A DNA stretch of 64,000 nt from NCBI GenBank assembly GCA_904501915.1, contig CAJGCV010000001.1, positions 94,142 to 158,141 of the forward strand, given 5' to 3'. Shown here in pieces: positions 6,988-16,138 of the stretch (position 1 is its first letter; each line of letters opens with the position of its first letter). This DNA is from an uncultured Akkermansia sp. (lineage in GTDB: Bacteria; Verrucomicrobiota; Verrucomicrobiia; Verrucomicrobiales; Akkermansiaceae). The position numbers and the translations under genes are program-made. The notes beneath the pieces are model-generated. The model saw only the letters and a list, made by a program, of their open reading frames with translations. It was not told the DNA's origin and made no database searches.

Positions 6988-8841
6988 TCAAGCCCTGCGA
7001 CGCAGGAACCGCCCGGCCACAGCCTGAAGCTCCGGCACACGGAAAGCCAGGCAGGCACCGCCATAAACCAGGGCACCCAGAATCCCCCCTGCTGCCAAAG
7101 CTCCAAAGCGGCTGAAAAAGCCCCAATCCGTGAATGAAGCAAAGCAGAACTCAGCCACTAACCAGCATCCCAGCGCCAGTACGCAACCGGCGGCACAAAT
7201 ACGCAACAAGCCAGGCACAAGCACCTTGCAGGCCATTCCTCCCAGCAAATGGCGCAGATAAAGGAAATAGAACAGGAAGTTGAGAGTTGTGACGATGGAG
7301 GTGGTAAGTGCCAGATACATGGCAGGCAGGCCAAAGATATGGACGAAGGTATAGTTGCACCCCACAGAAATGCAGAACGCAACCATCGCAAGACCGGCGG
7401 GAGCCCAGGGCTTTTCCAGCGCCAGGAATACAGGCTGCAGCACCTTCATGCCGGCATAGGCAAGCAAGCCGAAGGAATAAGCCGCCAGCACGTTGCCGGT
7501 AAAAGCAGAGGCTGCAGCATCGAAACGACCACGCTGGTAAAATACGCTGACAATCTCGGTACCCCAGATACTCAGAAAGACCGCAGAGGGCACCGCAAAA
7601 AGAGCGACAAATCGCAGAGCCTTGGCCAGATGCCCGGCAATCTCGCCCCCTGCTTCGCCACCGCTGGTAAGAGTCATGCGTGAAACTGTAGGCAACACAA
7701 CCATACCCACAGCCACACCAAAGAGCGCTACGGGCAACTGCCACAGATGAAATGCACTGGAAAGTGCCGTCACAGAGCCAGGCTGCAGATGCAGAGCAAA
7801 AGCGGTGTTAATGAAGATATTGGTCTGCGTGATGCCGGCAGCAATAACACCAGGCAGCATAAGCAACCACACACGCCGGACCGCCGGGTCGGTGAACTCA
7901 AGCCACCTTCCATTCCAGCGCAAACCTATATCCCAATGCAGCCGGTACCCCTTTTGCCGCATTTTTGGCAGCTGAACTAATACTTGCGCCGCACCGCCAC
8001 ACACCACAGCTATGGCAAAACCATACAAGGCATCCGCCCCAAAGGTGGGATCTATGAGCCAGCCAATTCCTGCACCCACTGCCACGGTGGTAAGATTAAA
8101 TGCTGCGCTGGCCAGGTTCGGCAGGCCGAAAACGCCAAAGACATTCAGCGCCCCCATGCACAGGGCTGATACGGAAGCCAGCAGAATGAACGGCCAGATG
8201 ATGCGGCACAAATCCGTAGCCAACCCCATGAAGCTGCGGGCTTCGAGCCTGGTTACGCCCAAGGGTACGCCCTCTGCTGCACAAGTAAGCGAGATTTTCT
8301 GACCGTGTTCCAGTTTTTCTACCACAGACAGGCGAATACAGGTGGTTTCTGTAAATCCGCGGAGCTCGTCAGGAGCCTCAAAAATCACCTCCTTCATGCC
8401 ATCCACATTCGTACGCGTGCCCCGGTAAGCAGCATCTGTGCAAAGCATGGAGGGTGCCCCCCACGGCGTATGCAGCACCACGCGCGCACGCTCAGGGTAT
8501 AGCTGCTGCATGAATGTGCCGGTCAATAGGATACCAATAGCCACAATGCACACCATAAGCGAGATAAGCTGCGAACTGACACGATGAGCCAGCCCCCACG
8601 CAGCCTGGGCACCGTCCTGCTTCTCCACCTTGCTCATCACGCTGGTGAAGCTCTGAGACAGTGCTCCTTCTGCAAACATATCGCGCAGCATGTTCGGCAC
8701 GCGGAACGCAGTCAGGAATGCATCCAGCGCGCCGGTGGCACCAAATAACGAGGTGTAGACGATTTCGCGCAACAGGCCTGTAAACCGGCAGCAGAAAATA
8801 GCCGCTGTTGCGATAAGACTCTTTTTCTGCATCGAAGCCAT
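6988..8841 (-). CDS. murJ: Lipid II flippase MurJ with an extra periplasmic insertion
   Basis: MurJ flips lipid II across the inner membrane for peptidoglycan synthesis. The N-terminal stretch with R25, D40, R47 and R53 (GLLREIVYTSLFGATGALDAF, RVPNMLRDMFAEGALSQSF) matches the central-cavity charges of the MVF/MurJ family. At 617 residues it is about 100 longer than usual. Most of the excess is a soluble segment at about residues 118-202, between TM3 and TM4, where E. coli MurJ has a short periplasmic loop. The inserted region has mixed beta-like and charged character and no motif I know. It is the last gene of a tight minus-strand unit (hom-lysC-TPR-TPR-murJ), 27 bp after the TPR gene. Confidence 0.9.
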   Translation of the reverse strand: MASMQKKSLIATAAIFCCRFTGLLREIVYTSLFGATGALDAFLTAFRVPNMLRDMFAEGALSQSFTSVMSKVEKQDGAQAAWGLAHRVSSQLISLMVCIVAIGILLTGTFMQQLYPERARVVLHTPWGAPSMLCTDAAYRGTRTNVDGMKEVIFEAPDELRGFTETTCIRLSVVEKLEHGQKISLTCAAEGVPLGVTRLEARSFMGLATDLCRIIWPFILLASVSALCMGALNVFGVFGLPNLASAAFNLTTVAVGAGIGWLIDPTFGADALYGFAIAVVCGGAAQVLVQLPKMRQKGYRLHWDIGLRWNGRWLEFTDPAVRRVWLLMLPGVIAAGITQTNIFINTAFALHLQPGSVTALSSAFHLWQLPVALFGVAVGMVVLPTVSRMTLTSGGEAGGEIAGHLAKALRFVALFAVPSAVFLSIWGTEIVSVFYQRGRFDAAASAFTGNVLAAYSFGLLAYAGMKVLQPVFLALEKPWAPAGLAMVAFCISVGCNYTFVHIFGLPAMYLALTTSIVTTLNFLFYFLYLRHLLGGMACKVLVPGLLRICAAGCVLALGCWLVAEFCFASFTDWGFFSRFGALAAGGILGALVYGGACLAFRVPELQAVAGRFLRRRA

Positions 8842-8868
8842 GGCTACAGAATCAGTTAAGTTAATGCT

Positions 8869-10506
8869 TCAGCGAACTTTTTCCGGAAGGTTTTCACCAA
8901 TTTTACGCGCAAATGTCTTTGCTGTCGTTTTGTCTCCCAACAGCAGACAGCCGCGGGAAAGTTCTCGAATCGTGCTGCGATACAACCCCTTCTCTGCCTG
9001 TTCCAGTCGGGATTTATCTTCGTCACTCATCTGATCAATGCTGTTCTGAATAGCGCGCAATGTACGGAAGCTGACAAGATCCTGGTTAGCCTTGCGTTGA
9101 GCCATTGCAAGATTGTAGCGGGCTCGGAGAGTTTTACCCGTCGTAAGATCCGGGTTTACTTCTTCGACCATACGGGTGCATTCCTGCACCCATTTGAGAG
9201 CATTTTCGTAGTCTTGTTTGCTGGTGTAATAGTCTGCCAGTTCATGTGCAATGCGGGATCGGTAATCATCGTCTTTCTTCACCAGATTAGGATTGGAAAG
9301 CAACATTTCCCAGCTTCTGCTCAGCAGCTTGATTTTCTCCTCCCCGTCAGTATGCGTTGCAAGGAAGGTAAGCACACGCATCACTTCTGCCGGGTCTGAC
9401 TCATGGTCGAGAAGATACCGATAATCGTTCACCGCCTCCTGCACATTACCCCTGGCTTCATTGGCGCGTGAACGAATGCGGGCAATACGGGTCTGAAGCT
9501 CAGGAGTCATCTCACCATAACCTTCAGCGAACGCAGCCGCAAGCGATAGAGCCTGGGAACAGCCTTCGTGATTCCCGATACGATGCCTCAGCTCGCCCAG
9601 CAGCAGATAACATGTGGGCAAACGGTGTTCCTTATCAGGATATTCGAGCATGGCATCGCGGCAACGCAGCAATTTGCTCTCTATATCCTTAAGTGTGTGT
9701 GCCGGCATGTTAGGGTTGTCTCGCAGGGCATTCGTCACCTCTTCCAGCATCAGCTGCGAAGTTGCCGGGCACAACGGCCATTTGGCCTGCTCCAGAATAT
9801 TGCGGGTCATCTGCAATACCGGGTCCTTCACCGCGCAGACCCGGGCTCTCAGCATCTGCAGGTCGGCAGCTTCTGCAGCCAGCTCAGGTGAGGCCAGGCG
9901 GGCCAGCACTCCGGGCGAGTCGAGCCGGGCAATGGCTTTTACCGCTTCATCGTTATTCTGCATGCGGATGCAGGTTTCAGCCGTGCGGCGGATAGAACGC
10001 AGCAACAACGCGGTGTGCTCCGGGTCATTCATGATTTTATCCTGCAGCTGGCGATCCAGACGCAGCTGCAAACCATAGTCGCCATGCTCAACAGCGGCTA
10101 CAGCCATGCGGTCCAGACCTTCCACAGGAGCCAGAGTTTCCACTTCCGGCAGAATGCGCACAGCTTCCTGCCACTGCCCCTTGTCTACCAGGCGGGAGAG
10201 AAGCAACCAGCGGAATTGTCGCTGGGTATCAGCATTCTTAATCCACCCGAGCCGGGAACGAGAATTTTCTGCCAATTCCAGCAAGCGTGCCTTATCGCCC
10301 GCTAAATCGGCAAGCAGACGTTCCAGATTGGCATTAGCCTCCTCATTGCTGGGCACAATGATTGTCTGGCCTTTGAAAAAGGTGATAATATCCTGCCCCT
10401 TTGCAAACAAACCCCACAGCATGAGTGCGCCCAGTGTAAGCCCCGCAGCTGCCAGGGGTACTGTGTGGTTGCTTTTTTTACGAGGGGGACGATATCGGCG
10501 ATTCAT
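8869..10506 (-). CDS. Membrane-anchored TPR-like protein
   Basis: This 545-residue protein has a basic N-terminus (RRYRPPRKK) and one transmembrane helix (about residues 18-35). A long all-helical region follows, with the spacing of degenerate tetratricopeptide repeats such as LADYYTSKQDYENALKWVQE. The positive-inside rule places the helical domain in the periplasm. No enzymatic motif is visible. It lies between a second TPR protein (36 bp upstream) and murJ (27 bp downstream), which suggests a scaffolding role in envelope assembly; that is inference from context. No homologue can be named. Confidence 0.7.
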   Translation of the reverse strand: MNRRYRPPRKKSNHTVPLAAAGLTLGALMLWGLFAKGQDIITFFKGQTIIVPSNEEANANLERLLADLAGDKARLLELAENSRSRLGWIKNADTQRQFRWLLLSRLVDKGQWQEAVRILPEVETLAPVEGLDRMAVAAVEHGDYGLQLRLDRQLQDKIMNDPEHTALLLRSIRRTAETCIRMQNNDEAVKAIARLDSPGVLARLASPELAAEAADLQMLRARVCAVKDPVLQMTRNILEQAKWPLCPATSQLMLEEVTNALRDNPNMPAHTLKDIESKLLRCRDAMLEYPDKEHRLPTCYLLLGELRHRIGNHEGCSQALSLAAAFAEGYGEMTPELQTRIARIRSRANEARGNVQEAVNDYRYLLDHESDPAEVMRVLTFLATHTDGEEKIKLLSRSWEMLLSNPNLVKKDDDYRSRIAHELADYYTSKQDYENALKWVQECTRMVEEVNPDLTTGKTLRARYNLAMAQRKANQDLVSFRTLRAIQNSIDQMSDEDKSRLEQAEKGLYRSTIRELSRGCLLLGDKTTAKTFARKIGENLPEKVR

Positions 10507-10542
10507 ATTCCGTTGTAATAATGGTTATTTATTAAAACTCAG

Positions 10543-12204
10543 TTACTGCTGGGCAGAGTCTTCAGCAGGTTGTTGTGGGGTGAGGTAAGGTGCTATGCGC
10601 TCCATATGGTCACGCGCTTCATCCTCTCGGTCGGGCTGGCCATCAAGCAAGGGCATAAGCGACTCCCATGCAGCGTGCGCCTCATTCCAGCGGCGAAGTT
10701 CTGTAAGCGCATGAGCCTGCCCGAGAAGAGCTATCAGTTTATTATCCTGATCTACCTGGGTATCCGCAGTCAGATGCGAAACTGCAGAACCATAGGCACT
10801 CTCTGCATCTGCCGTTTTCCCCTGCAGGTCATACACCTGACCAAGCAGCAGATAAATGCGACCAAGGGAAGATTTATCGGCGGGTATATGCTTCTTGCGT
10901 AACGCCAGGCACTTTTCGAGCATGGTCTGTGCTGGCTGAAGTTCCTGCGTCTCCATATGGCAGCGGGCTGTACCTTCAAGTGGTTGTATCTGCAGAATTG
11001 GTTCCTCGGTCTGCGAAAGAGCAGCCTTGAAATCCTGCGCTGCCGCTGAATAATTCTCTGCCATGAACTGTAACCAGCCCCGCTGGTCGAACAGGCAGGG
11101 CCAGAACGTATTGGAGGCGTGCACACGCCCTGCTGCTACACCGTGTGCCCGCTGAAGCAGAGTCAGGGCTGAAGCATGATTATCACGCCCCAGTTCAATG
11201 GTTGCCAACTTACGCAAAGCAAGCAGATGCGCTGCAATCTCTACAGGCTTGCTACCAGGCTGCCCTGAAGCTTTGAGCAGTAATGGTTCTGCTGCGGCAA
11301 CATCACCCAGTTCCAGCAATGCTGTGCCATAGCATGCAGCATATTCTGCTTTATTGACCTGAGCCAGGTCTACCCCTTCCAATGCAGCACGGTATAATTT
11401 TTCAGCAGATGCACGGCTCTCCCGGGTGCGAAACTGCTCGCCCATGTGGACAAGCAGGAGAGAACGGAGATGTTTTGTATCATTCCCCATGTTTTTCAGC
11501 TCCGTGTAGCGTTGTTTCCACAAAGCCAGAGCCTGGGTTGTGTTCAAGGGGCTGCTCAAATCGAACGCCACAACATGTCCCAGCGCATCTTCACGCAGTT
11601 CAGGCATGGAATTCTCGGCGGCCAGTGATGCAGCAAGCAGGTAATATTTTGTTGCCGTCTCACCGTGCTGCAGAGCGTTCAGCCAGGTTGCAGCCCTGAA
11701 TATGCGGTGAGCCCACTCCTTTGTATGCGGCACGGCAGCCACCAGTTTATCCAGCAACGGCATGCCGTTCTGCACCAGATTCCGCTGCATCAGAGCGTCT
11801 ACAAGAAACCATTCTGCTTCAAGGCGTATACCTGCATCCTGAATCCACGCAAATGTTTTTCCCGTATCTGCCGCAGCTTGCAGAAGCACTTCATCACTGG
11901 CAGAGTACAACCGCATGAAACTGAGTACATTCTGCTCTGCCGTCCTGTTGAGCTGCTCGTGTACCTGTTTGCTCTCTATGGCCCGGTTAAAGCCGTGAGC
12001 ATCACCCTCGGCATATCCCTGATGGTATCCTTTGTCAAAACTGTTGACGTAAGTAAAGATAAGCAGCCCTAACGATGCAGCTGCTGCAACCCCTACCCCC
12101 GTCCACAATACCCATGGACGAAACTCCAGCTCCTGCTTCTCTTCTGGCTCAGGAGCTGGTGTGTTTGTCTCTTCCTCCACCATGGATGGTTTACTATCAG
12201 GCAT
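10543..12204 (-). CDS. Membrane-anchored TPR protein
   Basis: The protein has 553 residues. An acidic, Pro/Glu-rich N-terminus precedes one transmembrane helix (about residues 31-53) and at least six TPR-like repeats to the C-terminus, for example YAACYGTALLELGDVAAAEP and LLLGQVYDLQGKTADAESAY. It shares architecture with the next gene, so the two may be distant paralogues or partners. Its ATG overlaps the lysC stop by 8 bp (ATGCCTGA), indicating translational coupling with the aspartate-pathway genes. Function unknown. Confidence 0.72.
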   Translation of the reverse strand: MPDSKPSMVEEETNTPAPEPEEKQELEFRPWVLWTGVGVAAAASLGLLIFTYVNSFDKGYHQGYAEGDAHGFNRAIESKQVHEQLNRTAEQNVLSFMRLYSASDEVLLQAAADTGKTFAWIQDAGIRLEAEWFLVDALMQRNLVQNGMPLLDKLVAAVPHTKEWAHRIFRAATWLNALQHGETATKYYLLAASLAAENSMPELREDALGHVVAFDLSSPLNTTQALALWKQRYTELKNMGNDTKHLRSLLLVHMGEQFRTRESRASAEKLYRAALEGVDLAQVNKAEYAACYGTALLELGDVAAAEPLLLKASGQPGSKPVEIAAHLLALRKLATIELGRDNHASALTLLQRAHGVAAGRVHASNTFWPCLFDQRGWLQFMAENYSAAAQDFKAALSQTEEPILQIQPLEGTARCHMETQELQPAQTMLEKCLALRKKHIPADKSSLGRIYLLLGQVYDLQGKTADAESAYGSAVSHLTADTQVDQDNKLIALLGQAHALTELRRWNEAHAAWESLMPLLDGQPDREDEARDHMERIAPYLTPQQPAEDSAQQ

Positions 12205-13423
12205 TTACCTGGTCAAGATGAAAGGCGCTGTGCACCACTCGCGCAGCTTGCTCAATATCGCCGGCTTCTACTGTGGTGGAAATGCGGATTTCGGAAGTGG
12301 CAATCATGCCGGTGGCTATGCCGGCATCTGCCAGGGCCTGGAACATGGTGGCGGCTACGCCTGTATGTGAACGCATACCAACACCGACCACAGAGAGCTT
12401 GGCCAGTCCGGCTTCGGTCTCGAGGCGAGCTTTATCGCCCAGCTGAGGCATTACCTTCTTAAGCGCAGCCTGGGCTGCCCCAAGGTCGTTCATATTCATG
12501 GTGAAAGACTGGCGGGCCTGACCGTCATGTGCGGTGTTGGCCACAATCATGTCCACATTAATCTCGGCGTCGGAAAGAGCGGAGAGAATGATGGCGGTAT
12601 ATGCCACAGGAGCGGTGATGCCCGAAACAGTGACGCGGGCCTGATTGCGTTCGATTGAGACGCCTCGCACGGCGAGGGACTCCATAGCGGAAGTTTCTTC
12701 TTGCACGATGGTACCGGGGTTATTGTTCATGGAGTTGCGGACTTCAAACACGACGCCGAATTTCTTGGCAAATTCAACAGAGCGTGCCTGCATGACCTTG
12801 GAACCGCTGGAAGCCATTTCCAGCATTTCTTCATAGGAAAGTACGGAAATTTTACGGGCATCTTTCACCACACGCGGGTCGCAGGTGTATACACCATCCA
12901 CGTCGGTGAATATCTGACAAAGATCGGCATTCACGGCTGCAGCCATGGCAATGGCTGAAAGGTCTGAACCGCCACGCCCGAGTGTGTGAATTGTGCCGTC
13001 TTCTGTGACACCCTGGAAACCAGCACATACAACGATGTAATCATCGTTCAGCGCGTCAAGCACACGCTTGGGGTCAATGGAGTGGATACGGCCACGCGTG
13101 TGGGAGCCATAAGTGCAGACGCCAGCCTGCTGGCCTGTGAAACTCTTGGCTTTGTAGCCCATCTCTGTAATAGCCATGCACAGCAGTGCAATGCTCTGCT
13201 GCTCGCCGGTTGCCAGAAGCATATCGAGTTCGCGCTCCGGGGGATTATCCATCACCTCATGCGCCAGGCCGATAAGTTTATCAGTTACGCCACTCATGGC
13301 AGAGATTACCGCCATAATCTGATTGCCCTCCTTCTTGACCTCGATGAGGCGGCGGGCTACATTGCGGATGCGGTCAATGGTGCCCACTGAGGAGCCACCG
13401 TATTTCTGTACGATAAGTGCCAT
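12197..13423 (-). CDS. lysC: Aspartate kinase (class with two C-terminal ACT domains)
   Basis: The enzyme phosphorylates aspartate, the entry to lysine, diaminopimelate, threonine and methionine. The 408-residue length fits monofunctional LysC. The N-terminal kinase motif VQKYGGSSVG is present, with GRGGSDLSA and FTDVDGVYTCDPR in the catalytic domain. Two ACT domains (from about residue 265) provide allosteric control. It begins 14 bp after the homoserine dehydrogenase stop, so both enzymes are co-expressed. Because diaminopimelate is needed for peptidoglycan, linkage with murJ in one transcript is notable. Confidence 0.95.
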   Translation of the reverse strand: MALIVQKYGGSSVGTIDRIRNVARRLIEVKKEGNQIMAVISAMSGVTDKLIGLAHEVMDNPPERELDMLLATGEQQSIALLCMAITEMGYKAKSFTGQQAGVCTYGSHTRGRIHSIDPKRVLDALNDDYIVVCAGFQGVTEDGTIHTLGRGGSDLSAIAMAAAVNADLCQIFTDVDGVYTCDPRVVKDARKISVLSYEEMLEMASSGSKVMQARSVEFAKKFGVVFEVRNSMNNNPGTIVQEETSAMESLAVRGVSIERNQARVTVSGITAPVAYTAIILSALSDAEINVDMIVANTAHDGQARQSFTMNMNDLGAAQAALKKVMPQLGDKARLETEAGLAKLSVVGVGMRSHTGVAATMFQALADAGIATGMIATSEIRISTTVEAGDIEQAARVVHSAFHLDQVNA

Positions 13424-13437
13424 AATAGATATCTGGT

Positions 13438-14760
13438 TTAAGAATTAAAGGTTTCGATTCGGAACACAGCGGGATGCGGGGCAATGCAGCCTTCTGCCAC
13501 AATTTCCTTGAGCGCAGTCTTGAGTGTACCCCATGGGCAGGCATGCAGTGTGAACACCAGGTCGTTCTCCACATTCTCAGACTCTTCATCTTCGTGCGGT
13601 GTTGAATATGTGGAAGCGATGCTGATGTCGTATTTAGCCAGCACGCGAGCAATACTTGCAATCACCCCGGAACGGCGGCTGGGCACCAGGAAACGCACAT
13701 AATAAGGCGTCACCGTGTCTTCCTGCGGCATAATTTCCAGCGTTTTGGTATAGGGATGGAATCCCGTGTGGAACTCAGGGTGGTGTAAGTCGCGCATGGC
13801 CATGACGATATCGCCAATAACCGCGCTGGCGGTCGGGTTCTTACCTGCACCTCGGCCGTAGAAAATAGTCTCACCGACGATATCGCCCTTCACTGCAATG
13901 GCATTGAAGACGCCATTAACGCTGGCAAGCAAATGCTCACGGGGAACAAAACTGGGCTGAACGCGCAGCTCCAGCTTGCCCACATCCTCATGGTGCTTGA
14001 TGACAACCAGAAGCTTGATGGTGTACCCCATCTGGTGAGCAAAGTGGAAATCGGATGCAGTGACACGTTCAATGCCGTACACGGAGATTTTATCCGGAGC
14101 AATAGGTGTGCCATATGCCAGCATCGCCAGAATAAGCGCTTTGTGCGCTGCGTCCCATCCGTTGATATCCAGAGTGGGGTCGGCCTCAGCAAATCCTTTA
14201 ACCTGGGCACGCGCCAATGCGCTTTCAAAAGAGACGCCCTTGCGTTCCATGGAGGAGAGAATATAATTACTGGTACCGTTGATAATACCGGCTATACTCT
14301 CCACATTGTTGCAGATAAGGGAATTCTGCAGGCTTTGAATAATCGGGATGCCTCCACCGCAAGACGCTTCAAAATACAAAGGCACGCCTGCAGACGAAGA
14401 GAGGTGAAACAGTTCACTGCCGTATTCGGCCAACAATGCCTTATTGCCGGTCACTACCGGTTTACCTGCTCTCAGAGCACTGGTTACGAGTTCATAAGCC
14501 TCAGTTGTACCGCCAATCAGCTCGATGATAATATCAATATCAGGGTCATTCACCAGCTCTCGCCAATCATCAGTCAGCATTCCCGGAGCCAGCTCCACCC
14601 CTCGGACTCTGCTCTTATCGCGCACAGCTACACGCTTTACAGCGTACTGCATCTGCGCGCGAGCCTCAAGCAATTCATGATTACGGCACAGCGTTTCATA
14701 CACACCCGTGCCTACGGTTCCAAGCCCTGCAAGACCAAGCTGAAGCGGTTTATCTGTCAT
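13438..14760 (-). CDS. hom: Homoserine dehydrogenase
   Basis: This enzyme reduces aspartate semialdehyde to homoserine. The NAD(P)-binding GLAGLGTVGTGVYE lies at the N-terminus, and GGGIPIIQSLQNSL with the LAYGTPI region in the catalytic domain. A C-terminal ACT domain follows (about residues 355-435, RFLVPSRRSGVIASIARVL). An upstream TTG start at 14772 is possible in frame, but it lies inside the -10 box of a strong promoter, so ATG 14760 is chosen, giving 440 residues. The predicted leader is about 5 nt. First gene of the hom-lysC-TPR-TPR-murJ unit. Confidence 0.95.
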   Translation of the reverse strand: MTDKPLQLGLAGLGTVGTGVYETLCRNHELLEARAQMQYAVKRVAVRDKSRVRGVELAPGMLTDDWRELVNDPDIDIIIELIGGTTEAYELVTSALRAGKPVVTGNKALLAEYGSELFHLSSSAGVPLYFEASCGGGIPIIQSLQNSLICNNVESIAGIINGTSNYILSSMERKGVSFESALARAQVKGFAEADPTLDINGWDAAHKALILAMLAYGTPIAPDKISVYGIERVTASDFHFAHQMGYTIKLLVVIKHHEDVGKLELRVQPSFVPREHLLASVNGVFNAIAVKGDIVGETIFYGRGAGKNPTASAVIGDIVMAMRDLHHPEFHTGFHPYTKTLEIMPQEDTVTPYYVRFLVPSRRSGVIASIARVLAKYDISIASTYSTPHEDEESENVENDLVFTLHACPWGTLKTALKEIVAEGCIAPHPAVFRIETFNS

Positions 14761-14771
14761 TTGCGGGCGCA

Positions 14772-14800
14772 ATTCTACACGAAATCACCCCTGCTCGCAA
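14772..14800 (-). promoter_or_regulatory. Promoter of the hom-lysC-TPR-TPR-murJ unit
   Basis: Read on the minus strand, TTGCGA (14800-14795) and TAGAAT (14777-14772) are separated by 17 bp. The -10 ends 11 bp before ATG 14760 and overlaps the alternative TTG start, which excludes that start. Confidence 0.65.
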
Positions 14801-14903
14801 GAAATTATTCTGCCACGTGGAAGATTTTGTGAGGGAATGACGTATCTGCGCCATTCTACGTAACCGCTTTTCGGAATAAAAACAATTTTTTTAGTTTTGA
14901 GGC

Positions 14904-14932
14904 TTGACGCGATACCAAAAATCAGATATATT
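14904..14932 (+). promoter_or_regulatory. Strong promoter of the 6S-like RNA
   Basis: TTGACG (14904-14909) and TATATT (14927-14932) with a 17-bp spacer form one of the best promoters in the window. The start site should lie near 14937-14940. Upstream is an A/T-rich stretch (AACAATTTTTTTAG) that could act as an UP element. Confidence 0.75.
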
Positions 14933-14937
14933 CGCTG

Positions 14938-15102
14938 CGTCTTCGGAACCGGACGTTAAATTGGTTTCCGGGCTCGAAAGGGTCCGATTCATAGGGTAGT
15001 TGGGCGTCCAGGAGCTGCAAAGCTCCTGGACGACTTCCTTTTACAGGACTAGCCCCAAATGGGGCAGAACACAATTTAGACTTGCCAAAAACGGCCAGTT
15101 GA
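14938..15102 (+). ncRNA. Rod-shaped structured RNA, candidate 6S RNA (ssrS)
   Basis: No ORF occupies 14773-15119, yet a strong promoter precedes it. By hand it folds as one rod. GGACGTT 14951-14957 pairs with AACGGCC 15090-15096 (one mismatch). AAATTG 14958-14963 pairs with CAATTT 15072-15077. GGGCT 14970-14974 and GGTCC 14981-14985 pair with the contiguous GGACTAGCCC 15046-15055. An 11-bp apical stem, 15006-15016 with 15021-15031, is capped by a GCAA tetraloop. Between the last two helices is an open bubble (14986-15005 opposite 15032-15045). A closing stem, a large central bubble and an apical stem in about 165-180 nt match 6S RNA, which binds sigma-70 RNA polymerase. GCCCC/GGGGC at 15052-15065 could form an alternative hairpin. 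A long dacA leader is the main alternative. Confidence 0.45.
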
Positions 15103-15119
15103 AATAGACTTCGGAAGCC

Positions 15120-16049
15120 ATGCGTTATTTCGCTGTTATTCTGATGTTCTGCACCATTCTTGCCACGCCCGGGCAAGCCCGATTCAGCACACCGTTTTCA
15201 CAACAGCAGACGTATCCGGGGCAGCGTCCAAGCTCTATTCCTCGCCAGGCGCAACACGTACGCAGGGCCAACCAGAGCAGATTGAATCCCGTCAGACCCA
15301 TCCCTCTGCCTACAACCCCGGCTCCACGACCGGACTGCGCAGCAGTATGCGTCATTGACCCATACAACGGGCATGTTCTATACGGATACAACGCCAGCTC
15401 CAGAAGACAGGTTGCCAGCACGCAGAAAATTGTTACCGCACTGTGCGTGTGCGACACCAAGGACCTCGATAAACTGGTCACAATCCAACGCTCGGATCGC
15501 ATGGCGCCGCCTGTCCATTTAAGACTCCCCGTTGGAGACAAATACACCCGCAGAGAATTGCTGCAGGCTATGCTCACCGGCAGTTTTAACGACGTTGCGC
15601 TTTCTCTTGCACGCGATTGTGGCGGCACAGTTGAAAATTTTGTTGCACAAATGAATGCCCGGGCTCGCAAAATGGGCATGAAAAACACTCATTTCAAAAA
15701 CCCTAATGGTCTGCCGGCTGCACAGTATTCCACAGCATACGATATGGCCCTTGCCGCATGCTATGCGTACAACAACAAAACCATACGCAGCATGATCAAC
15801 ATCCCCGCCTACGAATTCAGGCGAAATGACGGCAAAATCCGTATCATTCGCAGTACAAACAGGTTACTGAGCACACATCCGTGGGTGCACGGCATGAAAA
15901 CCGGATACACCAATTTAGCCGGCAAATGTCTGATTTCGTGCGCAGCCAGTAACGGCCGAGCCGTCATTGTCGTAGTTCTTGGTAGCACGAATCGTAAAAT
16001 TTGGGGAGAATCCCTCAAATACCTCCGATGGGCGCTTAGTAATGTTTAA
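15120..16049 (+). CDS. D-alanyl-D-alanine carboxypeptidase (peptidase S11)
   Basis: This is a penicillin-binding-protein-type serine peptidase that trims the terminal D-Ala of peptidoglycan stems. The signal peptide is residues 1-20 (ATPGQA). A Pro/Gln/Arg-rich linker of about 50 residues precedes the catalytic domain. Active-site motifs are S100-T-Q-K103 (SxxK), S155-F-N157 (SxN) and K260-T-G262 (KTG). At 309 residues it lacks the C-terminal beta domain and amphipathic helix of PBP5, so it may be soluble in the periplasm. It lies directly after the 6S-like RNA and may use its promoter by read-through. First of four envelope genes in a row. Confidence 0.9.
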   Translation: MRYFAVILMFCTILATPGQARFSTPFSQQQTYPGQRPSSIPRQAQHVRRANQSRLNPVRPIPLPTTPAPRPDCAAVCVIDPYNGHVLYGYNASSRRQVASTQKIVTALCVCDTKDLDKLVTIQRSDRMAPPVHLRLPVGDKYTRRELLQAMLTGSFNDVALSLARDCGGTVENFVAQMNARARKMGMKNTHFKNPNGLPAAQYSTAYDMALAACYAYNNKTIRSMINIPAYEFRRNDGKIRIIRSTNRLLSTHPWVHGMKTGYTNLAGKCLISCAASNGRAVIVVVLGSTNRKIWGESLKYLRWALSNV

Positions 16050-16138
16050 TCGAAAGTTTAAGCGAAAGAACCAAAACAGACCCGTTTTTTGCTTTCCTTA
16101 GCGTAAAAAATACGTTATATTGCAAGGAACATTGAGCC

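Noticed and set aside
14938..15119. Riboswitch or T-box leader of dacA
   Set aside because: I find no conserved core of TPP, FMN, SAM, cobalamin, glycine or T-box elements; the single rod with a large internal bubble fits 6S RNA better. A plain leader is kept as the alternative.
14938..15119. SRP (4.5S) RNA, tmRNA or RNase P RNA
   Set aside because: There is no GGAA-tetraloop SRP signature domain, no tRNA-like end with a tag ORF, and the length is too short for RNase P RNA.
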